Shown here: in pieces, positions 7,546-19,530 of the stretch | Position numbering within the stretch: the stretch's first letter is position 1 | How the letters are laid out: each line of letters opens with the position of its first letter | Program-made: the position numbers and the translations under genes | The notes under the pieces: generated by a model | The model's database searches: none | What the model was told of the DNA's origin: nothing | The model's input: the letters and a program-made list of their open reading frames with translations, nothing else | DNA from: Rhodococcus sp. Leaf278 | GTDB lineage: Bacteria > Actinomycetota > Actinomycetes > Mycobacteriales > Mycobacteriaceae | DNA: 64,000 bases | NCBI RefSeq assembly: GCF_001426085.1 | Contig: NZ_LMRR01000004.1 | Span: 124,001-188,000 of the forward strand | Direction: 5' to 3'

Positions 7546-9398
7546 CCAGGCCTACGCCTGCTCCGACTCGACGGCCACCGAGCCGAAAGCGTCTCGACTC
7601 GTCCACCTTTCGGTTCCGTCACGGAACCGGCAGAGTTCTCATGTACGTGGCGCTGGCTGTCGCAGCAGCGCAATTGTTGTGGATTCAGGGGTTCGACGGC
7701 CCAAGACTGTCGGCCGAGTCGGCGTCGCAGCGCACCACCACCCTTGTCGATCCCGCGATGCGTGGGTCGATTCTCGATCGGAACGGAAATCCGATCGCCT
7801 TCACGATGGAGGCGAAAGCGCTGACCTTCCAGCCGGTTCGGGTTCGTAAGGAACTCGACGAGGCTCGCGCGAAAGATCCCACCGAGCCCGAGACCGAGCA
7901 GTACCTCGAGGACATCGCCGAGCGCATCCACAACGATCTCGGTGACGTGATCAGCGAGAAGGATCTGCTCGCCAAACTGAAGAGCAACGACGAATTCACC
8001 TATCTGGCACGGGGTGTGGACGCGACCGTGGCGTCGAAGATCAGTGCCGATTTCAAGCAGGTCGGGCTCGAGCGCCAGGACATCCGGGAGTATCCCGGCG
8101 GATCTCTGGCCGCCAACATCGTCGGTGCCACCGGTTGGGACGGACACGGTCTGCTCGGTCTGGAGGATTCACTCGACGCGACCCTCGCCGGAACAGACGG
8201 TTCGCAGACCTACGATCGCGGTTCCGATGGTGCCGTCATTCCCGGCAGCTGGCGCGACAAGCAGCCGGCGGTCAACGGTTCCAGCGTGGAACTGACGATC
8301 GATGCAGACCTCCAGTACTACGTGCAGCAGCAGGTGCAGTTGGCAAAGGACCTGTCCGGGGCAAAGAACGCGTCGGCCTACGTGCAGGATTCGCGGACCG
8401 GTGAAGTGCTGGCGATGTCGAACGACAACACCTTCAATGCCGGGATCGGCGTCGGTAACAACGAGCGCACCAAGGAGATGGGCAATCTGCCCGTCACCAC
8501 TCCGTTCGAGCCGGGTTCGGTGAACAAGATCATCACGGCGGCTGCGGCCATCGAGTACGGACTCACCACGCCGGACGAGGTGTTGCAGGTTCCGGGCAGC
8601 ATCTTCATGTCCGGTGTGTCGGTCAGGGATGCGTGGGAACACGGTGTCGCTCCGTACACCACGACCGGCGTGTTCGGTAAGTCCTCCAACGTCGGCACGC
8701 TGATGCTGGCGCAACGCGTCGGCGAGGACCGGTACGCCGACATGCTCAGCAGGTTCGGTCTCGGCCAGCGCAGTGATGTCGGTCTGCCGAACGAGAGCGC
8801 GGGCAGTGTGCCCAGTAGGGATCAATGGTCGGGCGGCACGTTCGCCAACCTTCCCATCGGTCAGGGCCTGTCGATGACGTTGCTGCAGATGACCGGTATG
8901 TACCAGGCAATCGCCAACAACGGCGTGCGCATCCCTCCGCGCATCGTCGAGGCTACGGTGGACGCGAACGGTCAGCGGACCGAGACCGAGCAGCCGGACG
9001 GGGTGTACGTGGTCAGCCCCGATACCGCGAAAACGGTTCGCAACATGTTCCGTTCCGTCACTCAGGACGACACGGGTAACCAGCGCGGCACGGGAGTGGC
9101 CGCCGGCGTCGAGGGCTACCAGATCAGTGGCAAGACCGGTACGGCTCAGCAGGTCGATCCGGAATGCAAGTGCTACTCCAACTCGAACTACTGGATCACG
9201 TTCGCGGGTATCGCGCCCGCCGACGATCCTCGCTACGTGATCGGCATCATGCTCGACGCCCCGACACGCAGCGCCGATGGCTCGGGCGGTCAGTCGGCGG
9301 CTCCGCTGTTCCACAACATCGCCAGCTGGATGCTGCAGCGGGACAGCGTGCCCATGTCGGCAGACCCCGGACCCAAGCTGGTTCTGCAGGCGGACTGA
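7542..9398 (+). CDS. pbpB: septal peptidoglycan transpeptidase PBP3 (FtsI/PbpB)
   Basis: A 618-residue class B penicillin-binding protein that cross-links septal peptidoglycan together with FtsW. It has a cytoplasmic N-terminus, one membrane anchor (about 31-50), a dimerisation domain starting at RGSILDRNGNPIAFT and a C-terminal transpeptidase domain. All three active-site motifs are present: S326-V-N-K329, S381-S-N383 and K531-T-G533. Start GTG overlaps ftsL by 4 bp. The 158-bp gap to murE has no obvious terminator. Confidence 0.95.
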   Translation: MTRPTPAPTRRPPSRKRLDSSTFRFRHGTGRVLMYVALAVAAAQLLWIQGFDGPRLSAESASQRTTTLVDPAMRGSILDRNGNPIAFTMEAKALTFQPVRVRKELDEARAKDPTEPETEQYLEDIAERIHNDLGDVISEKDLLAKLKSNDEFTYLARGVDATVASKISADFKQVGLERQDIREYPGGSLAANIVGATGWDGHGLLGLEDSLDATLAGTDGSQTYDRGSDGAVIPGSWRDKQPAVNGSSVELTIDADLQYYVQQQVQLAKDLSGAKNASAYVQDSRTGEVLAMSNDNTFNAGIGVGNNERTKEMGNLPVTTPFEPGSVNKIITAAAAIEYGLTTPDEVLQVPGSIFMSGVSVRDAWEHGVAPYTTTGVFGKSSNVGTLMLAQRVGEDRYADMLSRFGLGQRSDVGLPNESAGSVPSRDQWSGGTFANLPIGQGLSMTLLQMTGMYQAIANNGVRIPPRIVEATVDANGQRTETEQPDGVYVVSPDTAKTVRNMFRSVTQDDTGNQRGTGVAAGVEGYQISGKTGTAQQVDPECKCYSNSNYWITFAGIAPADDPRYVIGIMLDAPTRSADGSGGQSAAPLFHNIASWMLQRDSVPMSADPGPKLVLQAD

Positions 9399-9556
9399 GT
9401 TCCGGACCCGCCGGTTCTCGAGTCGGGGCGGCAACATCGCGATCCCGGTCGCCGGTAATCTGACACATCGGTTCAGGCGCGTTCGTTCGGCCGCCGCCGC
9501 GGCGTGATCGAGCCGGGGCAGGCGCGCGCCCTGCAGTAGAGAGGAAGGGAGCAGGA

Positions 9557-11158
9557 GTGACTGTCTCAGCGGATTCACAACCGGCTCCGGGTACACGTCC
9601 GGCGCATCCACCGCACACCGAGGTGTCCGAGGTGGCGTCCGCGGCCGGAGCCTCGATCGGTGCCGGAGACCCCGAAGGGGTGCGGGTGACCGGTATCGAT
9701 CTCAGAGCGCAGTCGATCCTGTCCGGCGATCTCTTCGCGGCGTTGCCCGGCTCGACTCGTCACGGAGCCGAATTCGCGGCGGACGCGGTCGGTCGCGGTG
9801 CGGTGGCAGTTCTCACCGACCCCGCCGGACTCGACATCGTGGTGCGCGTCCTCGCCGGCATGGAACAGCAGGTTCCGGTACTCGTGCACGATCGTCCTCG
9901 GCAGGTGTTGGGCGCGGTATCAGCGCTGATCTACGGCGATCCCTCCTCGAAGATGACCGTCGTCGGAATCACCGGTACATCGGGAAAGACGACGACGTCG
10001 TACCTGGTCGAGGCAGGCCTGACGGCTGCCGGACGTCGGTGCGGTTTGATCGGCACCATCGAGACACGCGTCGCAGGTCGGTACGTACCGAGCGCACTCA
10101 CCACGCCCGAGGCACCGCAGTTGCACGCGCTCTTCGCGGTGATGGTGGAGGAGGGCGTCGACACGGTGGTGATGGAAGTGTCCTCGCACGCGTTGTCTCT
10201 GGGCCGAGTAGATGGAACCTGCTTCGCGGTCGGGGCGTTCACCAATCTTTCGCAGGATCACCTCGATTTCCACGACTCGCTCGAGGATTACTTTCTGGCC
10301 AAGAGTCGATTGTTCGCGGCCGACTCTGCTGTCCGCGCCGACACCGCGGTCGTCTGTGTCGACGATGCGTGGGGTGTGCGGATGGCAGACATCGCTCGCG
10401 CTGCCGGGTCGACGGTGGTGACCGCATCGACCGGTGACGACTCGCAATGGACGGTGTCGGACTGGGCCAAGCACGACAACGGCACGCAGTCGTTCGTCGT
10501 CGCCGATCCGAACGGGCTGTCGCTGCCGGTCTCGGTCCGCTTACCGGGGCGCTACAACGTGGCGAATGCCGTGCTGGCACTGGCGACCTGCGCGGCGGCC
10601 GGGGTGGACGTGTCCACGGCGGCGGCCGGACTCGCGACGGTCGACGTCCCGGGTCGTGTGCAGCGTATCGATCGAGGTCAGAGCTTCCTGGCCGTGGTGG
10701 ACTACGCGCACAAGCCCGCGGCCGTCGAGGCCGTGCTGGCGACGTTGCGTGAATCTTCCCGTGGACGGATTGCGGTGGTGCTCGGAGCAGGCGGGGACCG
10801 CGACATTGCCAAACGCCCGCTGATGGGTGCAGCCGGGGCGCGGGGCGCGGATCTCCTGCTGGTGACCGACGACAACCCGCGCAGCGAGGATCCGGCCGCC
10901 ATTCGGCGGGCCGTGGAAGACGGAGCGCTGTCCGTGCCGGACGATGTTCGTGGTGAAGTGAGAAATGTGGCAGGCCGCGCGGCGGCGATCGAACAGGCCG
11001 TGGTGTGGGCGCGCGAAGGGGATGTTGTGTTGATCGCAGGAAAAGGGCACGAAACAGGCCAGGAGATCGCAGGGGTGAAGCACCCGTTCGACGACAGAGT
11101 GGTACTCGCCTCGGCTATCGACGCGCGGTTGGTCGGCACGAGCGCGGGCGTACGGTGA
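9557..11158 (+). CDS. murE: UDP-MurNAc-tripeptide synthetase MurE (meso-DAP adding)
   Basis: A 533-residue Mur ligase that adds the third amino acid to UDP-MurNAc-L-Ala-D-Glu in the cytoplasm using ATP. The P-loop is GTSGKTTT (140-147). The DNPR motif at residues 439-442 is the established marker for meso-diaminopimelate rather than lysine, consistent with actinobacterial A1-gamma peptidoglycan. Start GTG has AAGGAGCAGGA upstream. Its stop overlaps murF by 4 bp. Confidence 0.96.
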   Translation: MTVSADSQPAPGTRPAHPPHTEVSEVASAAGASIGAGDPEGVRVTGIDLRAQSILSGDLFAALPGSTRHGAEFAADAVGRGAVAVLTDPAGLDIVVRVLAGMEQQVPVLVHDRPRQVLGAVSALIYGDPSSKMTVVGITGTSGKTTTSYLVEAGLTAAGRRCGLIGTIETRVAGRYVPSALTTPEAPQLHALFAVMVEEGVDTVVMEVSSHALSLGRVDGTCFAVGAFTNLSQDHLDFHDSLEDYFLAKSRLFAADSAVRADTAVVCVDDAWGVRMADIARAAGSTVVTASTGDDSQWTVSDWAKHDNGTQSFVVADPNGLSLPVSVRLPGRYNVANAVLALATCAAAGVDVSTAAAGLATVDVPGRVQRIDRGQSFLAVVDYAHKPAAVEAVLATLRESSRGRIAVVLGAGGDRDIAKRPLMGAAGARGADLLLVTDDNPRSEDPAAIRRAVEDGALSVPDDVRGEVRNVAGRAAAIEQAVVWAREGDVVLIAGKGHETGQEIAGVKHPFDDRVVLASAIDARLVGTSAGVR

Positions 11159-12660
11159 TTCCGCTGACGATGGGCCGCATCGCCGAGATCGTCGGAGGCA
11201 CACTGCATGACGTGTCGGACCCGATGGTTGTGGTGCCCGGGCCGGTGGAGTTCGATTCCCGCAAGGTGACCCCCGGCAGTATTTTCCTCGCCCTTCCCGG
11301 AGCCAAGGTGGACGGTCACAACCACGCCGCCGACGCGGTTGCCGCAGGTGCGGCGCTGGTGCTGGCCGCGCGCCCGGTCGGTGTACCGGCCGTGGTCGTC
11401 CGTCCGGTCCCGCACGACAGTCGCGCGATGGCGCTCGAGAACGACCCGGACGGTTCCGGTTCGGCAGTGTTGACCGCACTCGGAGCTCTGGCGCGGGCCT
11501 CGGTGCTCGAGCTGACCGCTGAGCACGGGCTGACCGTCGTCGGGGTGACGGGGTCCTCGGGAAAAACCTCCACCAAGGATCTGATCTCGGCGGTACTCGA
11601 ACCGCTCGGCTCGGTGGTGGCCCCGCCCGGATCGTTCAACAACGAACTCGGCCACCCCTGGACGGCTCTACGGGCGGACGTCGATACCGACTTCCTGTGT
11701 CTCGAGCTGTCGGCCAGGGGAATCGGCCATATCGCCGAACTCGCCGAGCTCGCGCCGCCGAGGATCGGGGTGGTGCTCAACGTGGGCACGGCGCACCTGG
11801 GCGAGTTCGGGTCGCGTGCGGCCATCGCTCTGGCGAAGGGTGAACTCGTCGAAGCGCTGCCCGGTGCCGCCGACGGGGGAGTGGCGATTCTCAACATCGA
11901 CGATCGTTTGGTCGCCGAGATGTCAACGCGCACAACGGCGTCCGTTGTCACCGTGGGCCGAAGTGCCGATGCGGACGTCAGGGCAGTCGACGTGCAGGTC
12001 GATACCGACGCCCGCGCGTCGTTCACACTCGAATGCGCGGCGGGCACGGTACCGATCACCCTGGCGGTGCACGGTGAGCATCAGGTCGGCAATGCGCTCG
12101 CGGCAGCTGCCGTCGCACTCGAATGCGGAGCAACGTTGGCGCAGGTGGCCGACGCGCTGTCGACCGCTGCGCCGACGTCGATCAGGCGGATGGACGTGCG
12201 TACCCGTACGGACGGCGTCACCGTCGTCAACGATTCCTACAACGCCAATCCAGATTCGATGCGCGCCGCCCTGAAGGCCCTGGTCTCGATGTCTCGCCGT
12301 GACGACGGGCCCAAGCGACGCAGCTGGGCGGTCCTCGGGGAGATGGGCGAACTCGGTGCCGACTCCGTGGTCGAGCACGACGCGATCGGCCGGCTGGCCG
12401 TACGACTGGACGTCGATCGGTTGATCATCGTCGACTCGGGACGACCCACTCGGGCACTGCATCAAGGTGCCGTCATGGAAGGTTCGTGGGGCGAGGAGTC
12501 GATGCTCGTACCCGACCGCGAGTCGGCGATCGCTGTGCTCCTCGACGAGGTGCGTCCCGGTGACATCGTTTTGGTGAAGGCCTCGCAGTCCGGGGCCATG
12601 TGGACAGTTGCCGACGCCGTCCTGGCAGATACGAGCGCATCCGCGGAGGGCGATCAGTGA
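11155..12660 (+). CDS. murF: UDP-MurNAc-tripeptide--D-Ala-D-Ala ligase MurF
   Basis: A 501-residue ligase that adds D-Ala-D-Ala to complete the UDP-MurNAc-pentapeptide. It shows the MurF substrate domain ([17 protein letters not shown] near 33-49), P-loop GSSGKTST (133-140) and the [12 protein letters not shown] segment in the C-terminal domain. GTG at 11155 is preferred because it overlaps the murE stop in GTGA and starts where MurF homologues start; the frame is open further upstream. Confidence 0.95.
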   Translation: MIPLTMGRIAEIVGGTLHDVSDPMVVVPGPVEFDSRKVTPGSIFLALPGAKVDGHNHAADAVAAGAALVLAARPVGVPAVVVRPVPHDSRAMALENDPDGSGSAVLTALGALARASVLELTAEHGLTVVGVTGSSGKTSTKDLISAVLEPLGSVVAPPGSFNNELGHPWTALRADVDTDFLCLELSARGIGHIAELAELAPPRIGVVLNVGTAHLGEFGSRAAIALAKGELVEALPGAADGGVAILNIDDRLVAEMSTRTTASVVTVGRSADADVRAVDVQVDTDARASFTLECAAGTVPITLAVHGEHQVGNALAAAAVALECGATLAQVADALSTAAPTSIRRMDVRTRTDGVTVVNDSYNANPDSMRAALKALVSMSRRDDGPKRRSWAVLGEMGELGADSVVEHDAIGRLAVRLDVDRLIIVDSGRPTRALHQGAVMEGSWGEESMLVPDRESAIAVLLDEVRPGDIVLVKASQSGAMWTVADAVLADTSASAEGDQ

Positions 12661-13742
12661 GGCAGATCCTGTTCGCCGGCGGCATCGCGCTCGCCGTCGC
12701 AATTCTGCTGACTCCGATACTGATCAAGACCTTCTCGAAGCAGGGGTTCGGTCAAGAGATTCGAGTGGAAGGCCCGGCGAGTCACCAATCGAAGCGTGGT
12801 ACGCCCACGATGGGCGGCGTGGCCATTCTGGTCGGAATCTGGGCCGGTTACTGGGGCTCGCACCTGATCGGAATCGGGTACGACGCCGACGGCCCGTCGG
12901 CTTCTGCTCTGCTCGTGCTCGGACTGACGACGGTGCTCGGGCTCGTCGGTTTCCTGGACGACTTCATCAAGATTCGCAAGCAACGCAACCTCGGTCTGAA
13001 CGCGACCGGCAAGTACGTCGGGCAGATAACGGCGGCCGTGCTGTTCGCGATTCTGGTGCTGCAGTTCCGCAGCGACAGCGGTCTCACTCCCGGAAGTACT
13101 CAGCTTTCCTACGTTCGAGATATCGCAACCTGGTCGATGTCTGCCGTCGTGTTCGTGTTGTTCGTCTGTCTACTGGTGATCGCGTGGTCGAATTCGGTCA
13201 ATCTCACCGACGGTCTCGACGGCCTCGCCGCCGGATCGATGACGTTGGTTCTCGGGGCCTACACCGTCATCACGTTCTGGCAGTACCGGCAAGCCTGCGC
13301 AGGCCCCGCCGGTCCTGCCCCCGGCTGCTACGACGTCCGAGACCCCCTCGACCTGGCTCTGGTGTGCGCCTCCGCTGCGGGCGCATGCATCGGTTTCCTG
13401 TGGTGGAACGCCGCGCCGGCCAAGATCTTCATGGGTGACACCGGATCTCTCGCCCTCGGTGGTCTGATCGCCGGTCTGTCGGTGGTCACCAAGACCGAAC
13501 TGATCATGGTCGTGATCGGTGCACTGTTCGTCGCCGAGGCCGCATCGGTCGTCATTCAGGTGGCGGTATTCCGCTCGAGTCGCCGACGCGTGTTCCGGAT
13601 GGCCCCGTTCCATCATCACTTCGAGTTGGCGGGATGGGCCGAGACGACGGTGATCATCCGGTTCTGGTTGCTGGCCGCCATCGCGTCGGCTGTCGGACTC
13701 GCCCTGTTCTACAGCGAGTATCTCGCTGCCGTCGGCGGATAG
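12657..13742 (+). CDS. mraY: phospho-MurNAc-pentapeptide translocase MraY
   Basis: A 361-residue polytopic membrane enzyme with about ten helices that makes lipid I from UDP-MurNAc-pentapeptide and undecaprenyl phosphate. Family motifs are visible: [35 protein letters not shown] (catalytic aspartates) and [11 protein letters not shown] at 12657 overlaps murF by 4 bp. It lies 3 bp before murD. Confidence 0.96.
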   Translation: MRQILFAGGIALAVAILLTPILIKTFSKQGFGQEIRVEGPASHQSKRGTPTMGGVAILVGIWAGYWGSHLIGIGYDADGPSASALLVLGLTTVLGLVGFLDDFIKIRKQRNLGLNATGKYVGQITAAVLFAILVLQFRSDSGLTPGSTQLSYVRDIATWSMSAVVFVLFVCLLVIAWSNSVNLTDGLDGLAAGSMTLVLGAYTVITFWQYRQACAGPAGPAPGCYDVRDPLDLALVCASAAGACIGFLWWNAAPAKIFMGDTGSLALGGLIAGLSVVTKTELIMVVIGALFVAEAASVVIQVAVFRSSRRRVFRMAPFHHHFELAGWAETTVIIRFWLLAAIASAVGLALFYSEYLAAVGG

Positions 13743-13745
13743 GGC

Positions 13746-15206
13746 ATGAACGAAACTTCGATCGACCTGTCGTGGCTGCGCGGTAGTTCGGTACTGGTGA
13801 CCGGTGCCCGCGTGTCCGGTCTCGCCGTGGTGCGCCCATTGCTGGACCTCGGGGCCGTCGTCACCGTCACCGACTCCGATCGTGGTGCGCTCGACAGGGC
13901 GTCGAGCATCGGTGCCGCGGTGGTGCTGCAGGACGACCTGCTCGGCGATCCCGCCGCGCTGGCAGCGTTCTCGCTTGTCGTCACCAGTCCCGGCTTCCGT
14001 CCCGATTCTCCGGTGTTGGCTGCAGCCGCCGGTCAGGGGATTCCGGTGTGGGGCGATGTCGAGTTGTCCTGGCACGTGGACCGGGCCGAGCTGTACGGCC
14101 CGAGAACTCGCTGGCTGGTGGTCACCGGAACCAACGGAAAGACGACCACCACCTCGATGCTGGCGTCGATTCTCGAGGCTGCCGCTATCGAGTCGGTAGC
14201 CTGCGGAAACATCGGACTTCCCATCGCCGACGCGCTGCGTCGCACGCCGCATCCGAGCGTTCTCGCGGTGGAACTGTCCTCGTTCCAATTGTTCTGGGCT
14301 CCGTCGGTGCATCCGGCGGCCGGGGTGGTACTCAACATCGCCGAGGATCACCTCGATTGGCACGGCGGCATGGACGGATATGTCCAGGCCAAGGCTCGAG
14401 CGTTGTCCGGTGAGATTGCTGTCGTCGGCCTCGACGACACGCGAGCAGCACGCCTGGCCGCGGGCTCGCCGTCTGGCAACGTCGTCGGTTTCCGGCTGGG
14501 CGAACCCGCCTCGGGCGAGCTGGGAGTGCGGTCGGGTGTACTCGTCGACAACGCGTTCGGTGACACCGTCGAACTTCTCGCAGCCGCGGACGTCGAGCCG
14601 AGCGGACCCTCCGGGATTCTCGATGCGCTGGCGGCCGCCGCGCTGGCTCGCTCGATCGGGGTGCAGCCCGGCGCGGTTCGAGCCGGTCTGCAGAGCTACC
14701 GGGTGGGACCGCATCGCGCGGCGGTGGTGCGCGAGCTCGGCGGAGTGACGTTCATCGACGATTCGAAGGCGACGAACCCGCATGCGGCTCGTTCGTCGAT
14801 CCTGGCGCACGAGCGCGTCGTGTGGATCGCGGGAGGGTTGCTCAAGGGTGCGGTGATCGACGATCTGGTCGTGGAGATCGCGGATCGACTCGTTGCTGCG
14901 GTGCTGCTGGGCCGCGATGGGATGCAGATCGCAGAGGCTTTGGCGCGACACGCGCCCGATGTTCCGGTCGTGAGGCTCCCTTCGGGAGACGATGCTGGTG
15001 TGACTCATGGTGCTGAAGATGCTGATGCGGTGATGCGGGCCGTTGTCGCCCATGCGGCCGGACGCGCTGAGCCGGGGGATACCGTCCTGCTGGCTCCCGC
15101 GGCTGCGTCGCTGGACATGTTCTCCGACTACGGGCACCGCGGTCGAAGCTTCGCCGAGTCCGTGCAGCTGCTGGATATCGTCGACATCGGATCGCCGCGC
15201 TCGTGA
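13746..15206 (+). CDS. murD: UDP-MurNAc-L-alanine--D-glutamate ligase MurD
   Basis: A 486-residue cytoplasmic Mur ligase adding D-Glu to UDP-MurNAc-L-Ala. It has an N-terminal Rossmann-type substrate domain (VLVTGARVSG), central P-loop GTNGKTTTT (128-136), the ELSSFQL motif and a C-terminal FIDDSKATNPHA block typical of MurD. ATG start follows an ATAGGG element. The stop overlaps ftsW by 4 bp. Confidence 0.96.
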   Translation: MNETSIDLSWLRGSSVLVTGARVSGLAVVRPLLDLGAVVTVTDSDRGALDRASSIGAAVVLQDDLLGDPAALAAFSLVVTSPGFRPDSPVLAAAAGQGIPVWGDVELSWHVDRAELYGPRTRWLVVTGTNGKTTTTSMLASILEAAAIESVACGNIGLPIADALRRTPHPSVLAVELSSFQLFWAPSVHPAAGVVLNIAEDHLDWHGGMDGYVQAKARALSGEIAVVGLDDTRAARLAAGSPSGNVVGFRLGEPASGELGVRSGVLVDNAFGDTVELLAAADVEPSGPSGILDALAAAALARSIGVQPGAVRAGLQSYRVGPHRAAVVRELGGVTFIDDSKATNPHAARSSILAHERVVWIAGGLLKGAVIDDLVVEIADRLVAAVLLGRDGMQIAEALARHAPDVPVVRLPSGDDAGVTHGAEDADAVMRAVVAHAAGRAEPGDTVLLAPAAASLDMFSDYGHRGRSFAESVQLLDIVDIGSPRS

Positions 15207-16819
15207 CCACCGCTGCTCAGCCGCCGCGCCCACCTCGCCGCACGTCCCCGCCCCGCACTCGAATCGGCCTGTGGTTCGGCCGTCCGCTGGCGTCGTTCCA
15301 TCTCATTGTCACGATCGCCGTACTGCTGACGGTGCTGGGCCTGGTGATGGTGCTGTCGGCGTCGTCCGCAGAATCCTTTGCGGCCGACGAGTCCGGATAC
15401 GCGCTGTTCACTCAGCAGTTGATCGGCGTGGCGTTGGGAGCGGTCGCGTTCTACGTGGCTCTCCGACTCCCGGTTCGGTACCTCAGGAAGCTGTCTTTTC
15501 CACTGTTCCTGGTCTCGATCACGATGTTGATGCTCGTGCTGATCCCTGGGATCGGTGCCGAGCGTCAAGGCGCACGGCGTTGGTTCGACTTCGGCGTCGT
15601 CTCGTTCCAGCCGTCCGAACTGGCGAAGGTCGCGCTGGTGCTGTGGGGTGCGCATCTGCTGGCCTCGCGTCGCAGCGAACACGGCAACATCAAGTCGTTG
15701 CTGGTGCCACTGCTGCCTGCCGGTCTGCTGATGTGTCTGCTGGTGGTGCTGCAGCCCAACCTGAGTACAGCGATCGCCCTCGGCATCATCCTGGTGGCGC
15801 TGCTGTGGTTCGCCGGTCTCAACGCCCGGTTGTTCGGTGCAGTGTTGATTACGGGTATGGCGCTGGCGACGGTGCTCGCGTTCACTGCCGGCTACCGCTC
15901 CAACCGCGTGAAGGCCTGGCTCAATCCGGGGGAAGACACTTCGGGACTGTCCTACCAGTCGACCCAGGCGAAATACTCGCTGGCCGACGGTGGTCTGTTC
16001 GGCCGCGGGTTGGGGCAGAGCCGCGCGAAGTGGAGCTATCTTCCCAACGCGCACAACGACTTCATCTTCGCCATCATCGGTGAGGAACTCGGCACGATCG
16101 GCTGCCTTGCCGTCATCGGATTGTTCGGACTGTTCGTCTACACCGGTCTGCGCATCGCCATGCGCTCGGTCGATCCCTTTCTGCGCCTGTTGACCGCCGG
16201 TGCCACCTGCTGGGTGTTCGGTCAGGCCATGATCAACATCAGCTATGTCGTGGGTCTGCTGCCGGTGACCGGCCTGCAGTTGCCGCTGGTGTCCTACGGC
16301 GGCACGTCGACGGCGATCACGCTGCTGATGTTCGGCATCATCGCGAGTGCAGCCCGCCACGAGCCCGAAGCGATCGCAGCCCTCCACGCCGGCCAGGAGG
16401 GGCGAATCGCTCGTGCCCTCAAGCTTCCGTTGCCCGCGGTGTTCTCGCCCCAGCGCGCCGCGATGGCTCGCTCGAAGTCCACCCGACCCACCCTGGCCGC
16501 TCAGGACCGCAAGCGTCTCGAGGCCCGCAGGGGTAAGGACGGGCGAGGAGCGCGCGCACCCGAGCCGGGACGTACCCGAGTCTCGAGTTCCCGGGCCGAC
16601 ACGATGTCGCCCTCCTCGACCGATCGACGGGGCGATTCGCTCCGCGGCCGGGCCCGCCGCCCCGAGCCGCAGCGTCGTGAGCCGTCGGCCGGGTACGCAG
16701 CCGGGTCTCGGACGTCTCCCCGGCCCCGTCCGGAACCTCAGGGTTCGTACCGTCCGCGTCCGGAACCACAACCCGGTCGCCCACCCGTTCGCTCGGGTGA
16801 GCGAGGATATCGACGGTGA
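15203..16819 (+). CDS. ftsW: lipid II polymerase FtsW with long basic C-terminal tail
   Basis: A 538-residue SEDS-family peptidoglycan glycosyltransferase that works with PBP3 at the septum. About ten membrane helices span residues 33-390. Conserved pieces include [40 protein letters not shown] and PLVSYGGTS. From about residue 405 the protein continues as a basic, Pro/Arg/Ser-rich, probably disordered cytoplasmic tail of about 130 residues, absent from E. coli FtsW. Mycobacterial FtsW also has a long tail implicated in FtsZ and PBP contacts. GTG start overlaps murD; stop overlaps murG by 4 bp. Confidence 0.95.
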   Translation: MTTAAQPPRPPRRTSPPRTRIGLWFGRPLASFHLIVTIAVLLTVLGLVMVLSASSAESFAADESGYALFTQQLIGVALGAVAFYVALRLPVRYLRKLSFPLFLVSITMLMLVLIPGIGAERQGARRWFDFGVVSFQPSELAKVALVLWGAHLLASRRSEHGNIKSLLVPLLPAGLLMCLLVVLQPNLSTAIALGIILVALLWFAGLNARLFGAVLITGMALATVLAFTAGYRSNRVKAWLNPGEDTSGLSYQSTQAKYSLADGGLFGRGLGQSRAKWSYLPNAHNDFIFAIIGEELGTIGCLAVIGLFGLFVYTGLRIAMRSVDPFLRLLTAGATCWVFGQAMINISYVVGLLPVTGLQLPLVSYGGTSTAITLLMFGIIASAARHEPEAIAALHAGQEGRIARALKLPLPAVFSPQRAAMARSKSTRPTLAAQDRKRLEARRGKDGRGARAPEPGRTRVSSSRADTMSPSSTDRRGDSLRGRARRPEPQRREPSAGYAAGSRTSPRPRPEPQGSYRPRPEPQPGRPPVRSGERGYRR

Positions 16820-17958
16820 AGCAGACATCCAGGCCGATTTCCGTAGTGGTTGCCGGGGGCGGGACGGCCGGGCACATCGAGCCTGCGCTCGCAGTGGCCG
16901 ACGCCCTCCGCGTCCTCGACCCCACCGTCACCGTCACCGCTCTCGGCAGCAGTCGTGGCCTGGAGACGACACTGGTTCCGGCCCGTGGATATGCCCTCGA
17001 ACTCATCCCACCCGTGCCGCTGCCGCGTAAGCCCACCGTCGACCTGTTGAAGCTGCCGGTCCGCGTTGTGCGATCGGTACGTCGAACGAGGGAGATATTC
17101 GCGGCCGTCGAGGCCGACGTGCTCGTCGGATTCGGTGGTTACGTCGCGTTGCCCGCCTATCTCGCCGCGCGGGGACGGCTGCTCGGTCGTGGTGGGCGAC
17201 TTCCCGTGGTCATCCACGAGGCCAATGCCAGGGCAGGCATCGCCAACAAGGTCGGGGCCAGGTCCGCTCGACGGGTGCTTGCCGCCGTTGCCGGATCGGG
17301 CATCGCGGCGCGCGGTGCAGCCGACGCGGAAGTCATCGGAATCCCCGTCCGTCCCACCATCACCGAACTCGACCGCGCGGCGGTGCGCGCACAGGCCCGG
17401 GAACACTTCGGTCTGCCCGAGCAGGGCCCGGTACTACTGGTGTTCGGCGGTTCGCAGGGAGCACGATCCCTCAACGACGCCGTCTCCGGTGCCTCGTCTG
17501 CGCTCGCCGCGGCCGGCATATCGGTGCTGCACGCGCACGGACCGAAGAACGCGCTCGACGTAGAACAGCGCAACCCGAATGCGCCGTACGTCGCGCTGCC
17601 GTACATCGACCGGATGGATCTGGCGTACGCGGCCGCGGACCTGGCCATCTGTCGGTCCGGTGCCATGACGGTTGCCGAGGTGTCGGCGACAGGTCTGCCC
17701 GCGGTGTACGTACCCCTGCCACACGGCAACGGCGAGCAGGAGCTCAACGCCCGTCCGGTCGTCGACGCCGGAGGTGGCATCCTGGTGTCCGATGCGACAC
17801 TGACCGAGCAGTACGTGACCGACACGGTGGTGGCGCTGCTGAACGACACGGAGAAGATTGCTGCGATGTCTCGGGCCGCGGCCGGTGCCGGGCACAAAGG
17901 AGCAGCAGCGGCCGTGGCGCAGATCGTGCTCGATACTGCGCACGCGGCGAGACGCTGA
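16816..17958 (+). CDS. murG: lipid II synthase MurG
   Basis: A 380-residue GT28-family glycosyltransferase on the inner membrane face that adds GlcNAc to lipid I. The N-terminal G-loop [13 protein letters not shown] (14-26) and the second G-loop [13 protein letters not shown] are diagnostic. [17 protein letters not shown] and [10 protein letters not shown] belong to the UDP-GlcNAc site. GTG start overlaps the ftsW stop by 4 bp. A 45-bp gap leads to murC. Confidence 0.96.
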   Translation: MKQTSRPISVVVAGGGTAGHIEPALAVADALRVLDPTVTVTALGSSRGLETTLVPARGYALELIPPVPLPRKPTVDLLKLPVRVVRSVRRTREIFAAVEADVLVGFGGYVALPAYLAARGRLLGRGGRLPVVIHEANARAGIANKVGARSARRVLAAVAGSGIAARGAADAEVIGIPVRPTITELDRAAVRAQAREHFGLPEQGPVLLVFGGSQGARSLNDAVSGASSALAAAGISVLHAHGPKNALDVEQRNPNAPYVALPYIDRMDLAYAAADLAICRSGAMTVAEVSATGLPAVYVPLPHGNGEQELNARPVVDAGGGILVSDATLTEQYVTDTVVALLNDTEKIAAMSRAAAGAGHKGAAAAVAQIVLDTAHAARR

Positions 17959-18003
17959 TCCGGGCGGTGTCGCGCATGCGAAGAGAACGAGGGAGACGTC
18001 CGC

Positions 18004-19530
18004 GTGACAATTGACGGTGCGGCAATGTCGGAATTGCCGGCAGAGCTACAACGAGTACACATGGTGGGTATCGGCGGTGCCGGAATGTCCGGTATCGCGC
18101 GCATCCTGCTGGCTCGCGGCGGGCAGGTATCGGGATCGGACGCCAAGGAATCCCGTGGTGTGCTCGCGCTCCGAGCACGTGGTGCGCAGGTTCGCATCGG
18201 TCACGACGCCAGTGCGCTCGACATGATCGAGGGCGGCCCCTCGGTCGTGGTGACGACCCATGCCGCAATTCCCAAGACCAATCCAGAGCTGGTCGCGGCC
18301 CGCGAGCGCGGAATTCCGGTGGTTCTGCGGCCGGCCGTGCTGTCCTCCCTCATGCAGGGCTACCGCACTGTGCTGGTCTCGGGTACCCATGGCAAGACGT
18401 CGACCACCTCGATGCTGGTGGTCGCGCTGCAGCATTGCGGCTTCGATCCGTCGTTCGCCGTCGGAGGAGAGCTCAACGAGGCCGGGACCAATGCACACCA
18501 CGGAAGCGGCGACGTGTTCGTGGCAGAAGCGGACGAGAGCGACGGTTCGCTGCTGCAGTACACGGCAGACGTGATCATCGTGACCAATATCGAGGCCGAT
18601 CACCTGGACCACTTCGGCACCACCGAGGCCTACGTACAGGTGTTCGACGACTTCGCCGCTGTGCTGCGCCCCGGCGGCGTGCTCGTGGCATGCATGGACG
18701 ATCCTGGTTCGGCAGCCCTGGCTCGCCGAGTGGTCCAGAAGAATCTGCCCGGCGTGACCGTGCTCGGCTACGGGTCGTCCGACGTAGACGCCGGACCGGT
18801 CGACATGGCCGTTCGTCTGTTGGCGTGGGAGCCCGAGGACATCGGCGGCGTCGCGCAGCTGCAGATCGCCGGCGAGGATGCGGCGCGGACGGTTCGGCTC
18901 GGTGTTCCCGGACGGCACACCGCACTCAATGCGCTCGCGGCGTTCGTCGCGGCGCGTCAGGTGGGTGCCGGCACCGAGGAACTGTTGGCCGGGCTTACCG
19001 GCTTCGGCGGGGTTCATCGACGTTTTCAGTTCACCGGGCGAGAGCACGGCGTCCGAGTGTTCGACGATTACGCACACCATCCCACCGAGGTGCGTGCGGT
19101 GTTGACCGCAGCGCAGGCTCTCGTCGCGGGCCAGGACCGCGCAGGTCTCGAGCGGGGGCGGGTGGTGGTGGTGTTCCAGCCGCACCTGTATTCACGGACC
19201 GCCACCTTTGCCGAGGAGTTCGGAGCGGCGTTGTCGTTGGCGGACGAGATAGTGGTGCTCGATGTCTACGGTGCACGTGAGGAGCCGTTGCCCGGTGTGA
19301 CGGGTGCGCTGGTTGCAGCCTCGGTGACGAAACCGGTGAATTACCAACCGGATCTGTCGATGGTGGCCAAGCAGGTCGCGCAGCTGAGCAGGCCGGGAGA
19401 CGTGGTCATCACCATGGGGGCGGGTGACGTGACGATGCTCGGTGGTCCGATTCTGGACGCACTTCGCTCGAAAACCGATTTCGGTGCTGCGACCGGCCGC
19501 AGTGAACCGAAGGATCGGCCGGCTCCGTGA
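18004..19530 (+). CDS. murC: UDP-N-acetylmuramate--L-alanine ligase MurC
   Basis: A 508-residue ligase adding the first amino acid, L-Ala, to UDP-MurNAc. The N-terminal [11 protein letters not shown] loop (22-32), P-loop GTHGKTST (127-134), EADESDGSL and DDYAHHPTE motifs all identify MurC. Start GTG follows GAGGGAGA. The last residues, rich in charged amino acids and proline, run into ftsQ, whose start overlaps by 4 bp. Confidence 0.96.
   Translation: MTIDGAAMSELPAELQRVHMVGIGGAGMSGIARILLARGGQVSGSDAKESRGVLALRARGAQVRIGHDASALDMIEGGPSVVVTTHAAIPKTNPELVAARERGIPVVLRPAVLSSLMQGYRTVLVSGTHGKTSTTSMLVVALQHCGFDPSFAVGGELNEAGTNAHHGSGDVFVAEADESDGSLLQYTADVIIVTNIEADHLDHFGTTEAYVQVFDDFAAVLRPGGVLVACMDDPGSAALARRVVQKNLPGVTVLGYGSSDVDAGPVDMAVRLLAWEPEDIGGVAQLQIAGEDAARTVRLGVPGRHTALNALAAFVAARQVGAGTEELLAGLTGFGGVHRRFQFTGREHGVRVFDDYAHHPTEVRAVLTAAQALVAGQDRAGLERGRVVVVFQPHLYSRTATFAEEFGAALSLADEIVVLDVYGAREEPLPGVTGALVAASVTKPVNYQPDLSMVAKQVAQLSRPGDVVITMGAGDVTMLGGPILDALRSKTDFGAATGRSEPKDRPAP

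Noticed and set aside
13170..15233. 687-codon open frame antisense to mraY and murD
   Set aside because: Shadow of two well-supported genes; Gln/Arg/His-rich without motifs.
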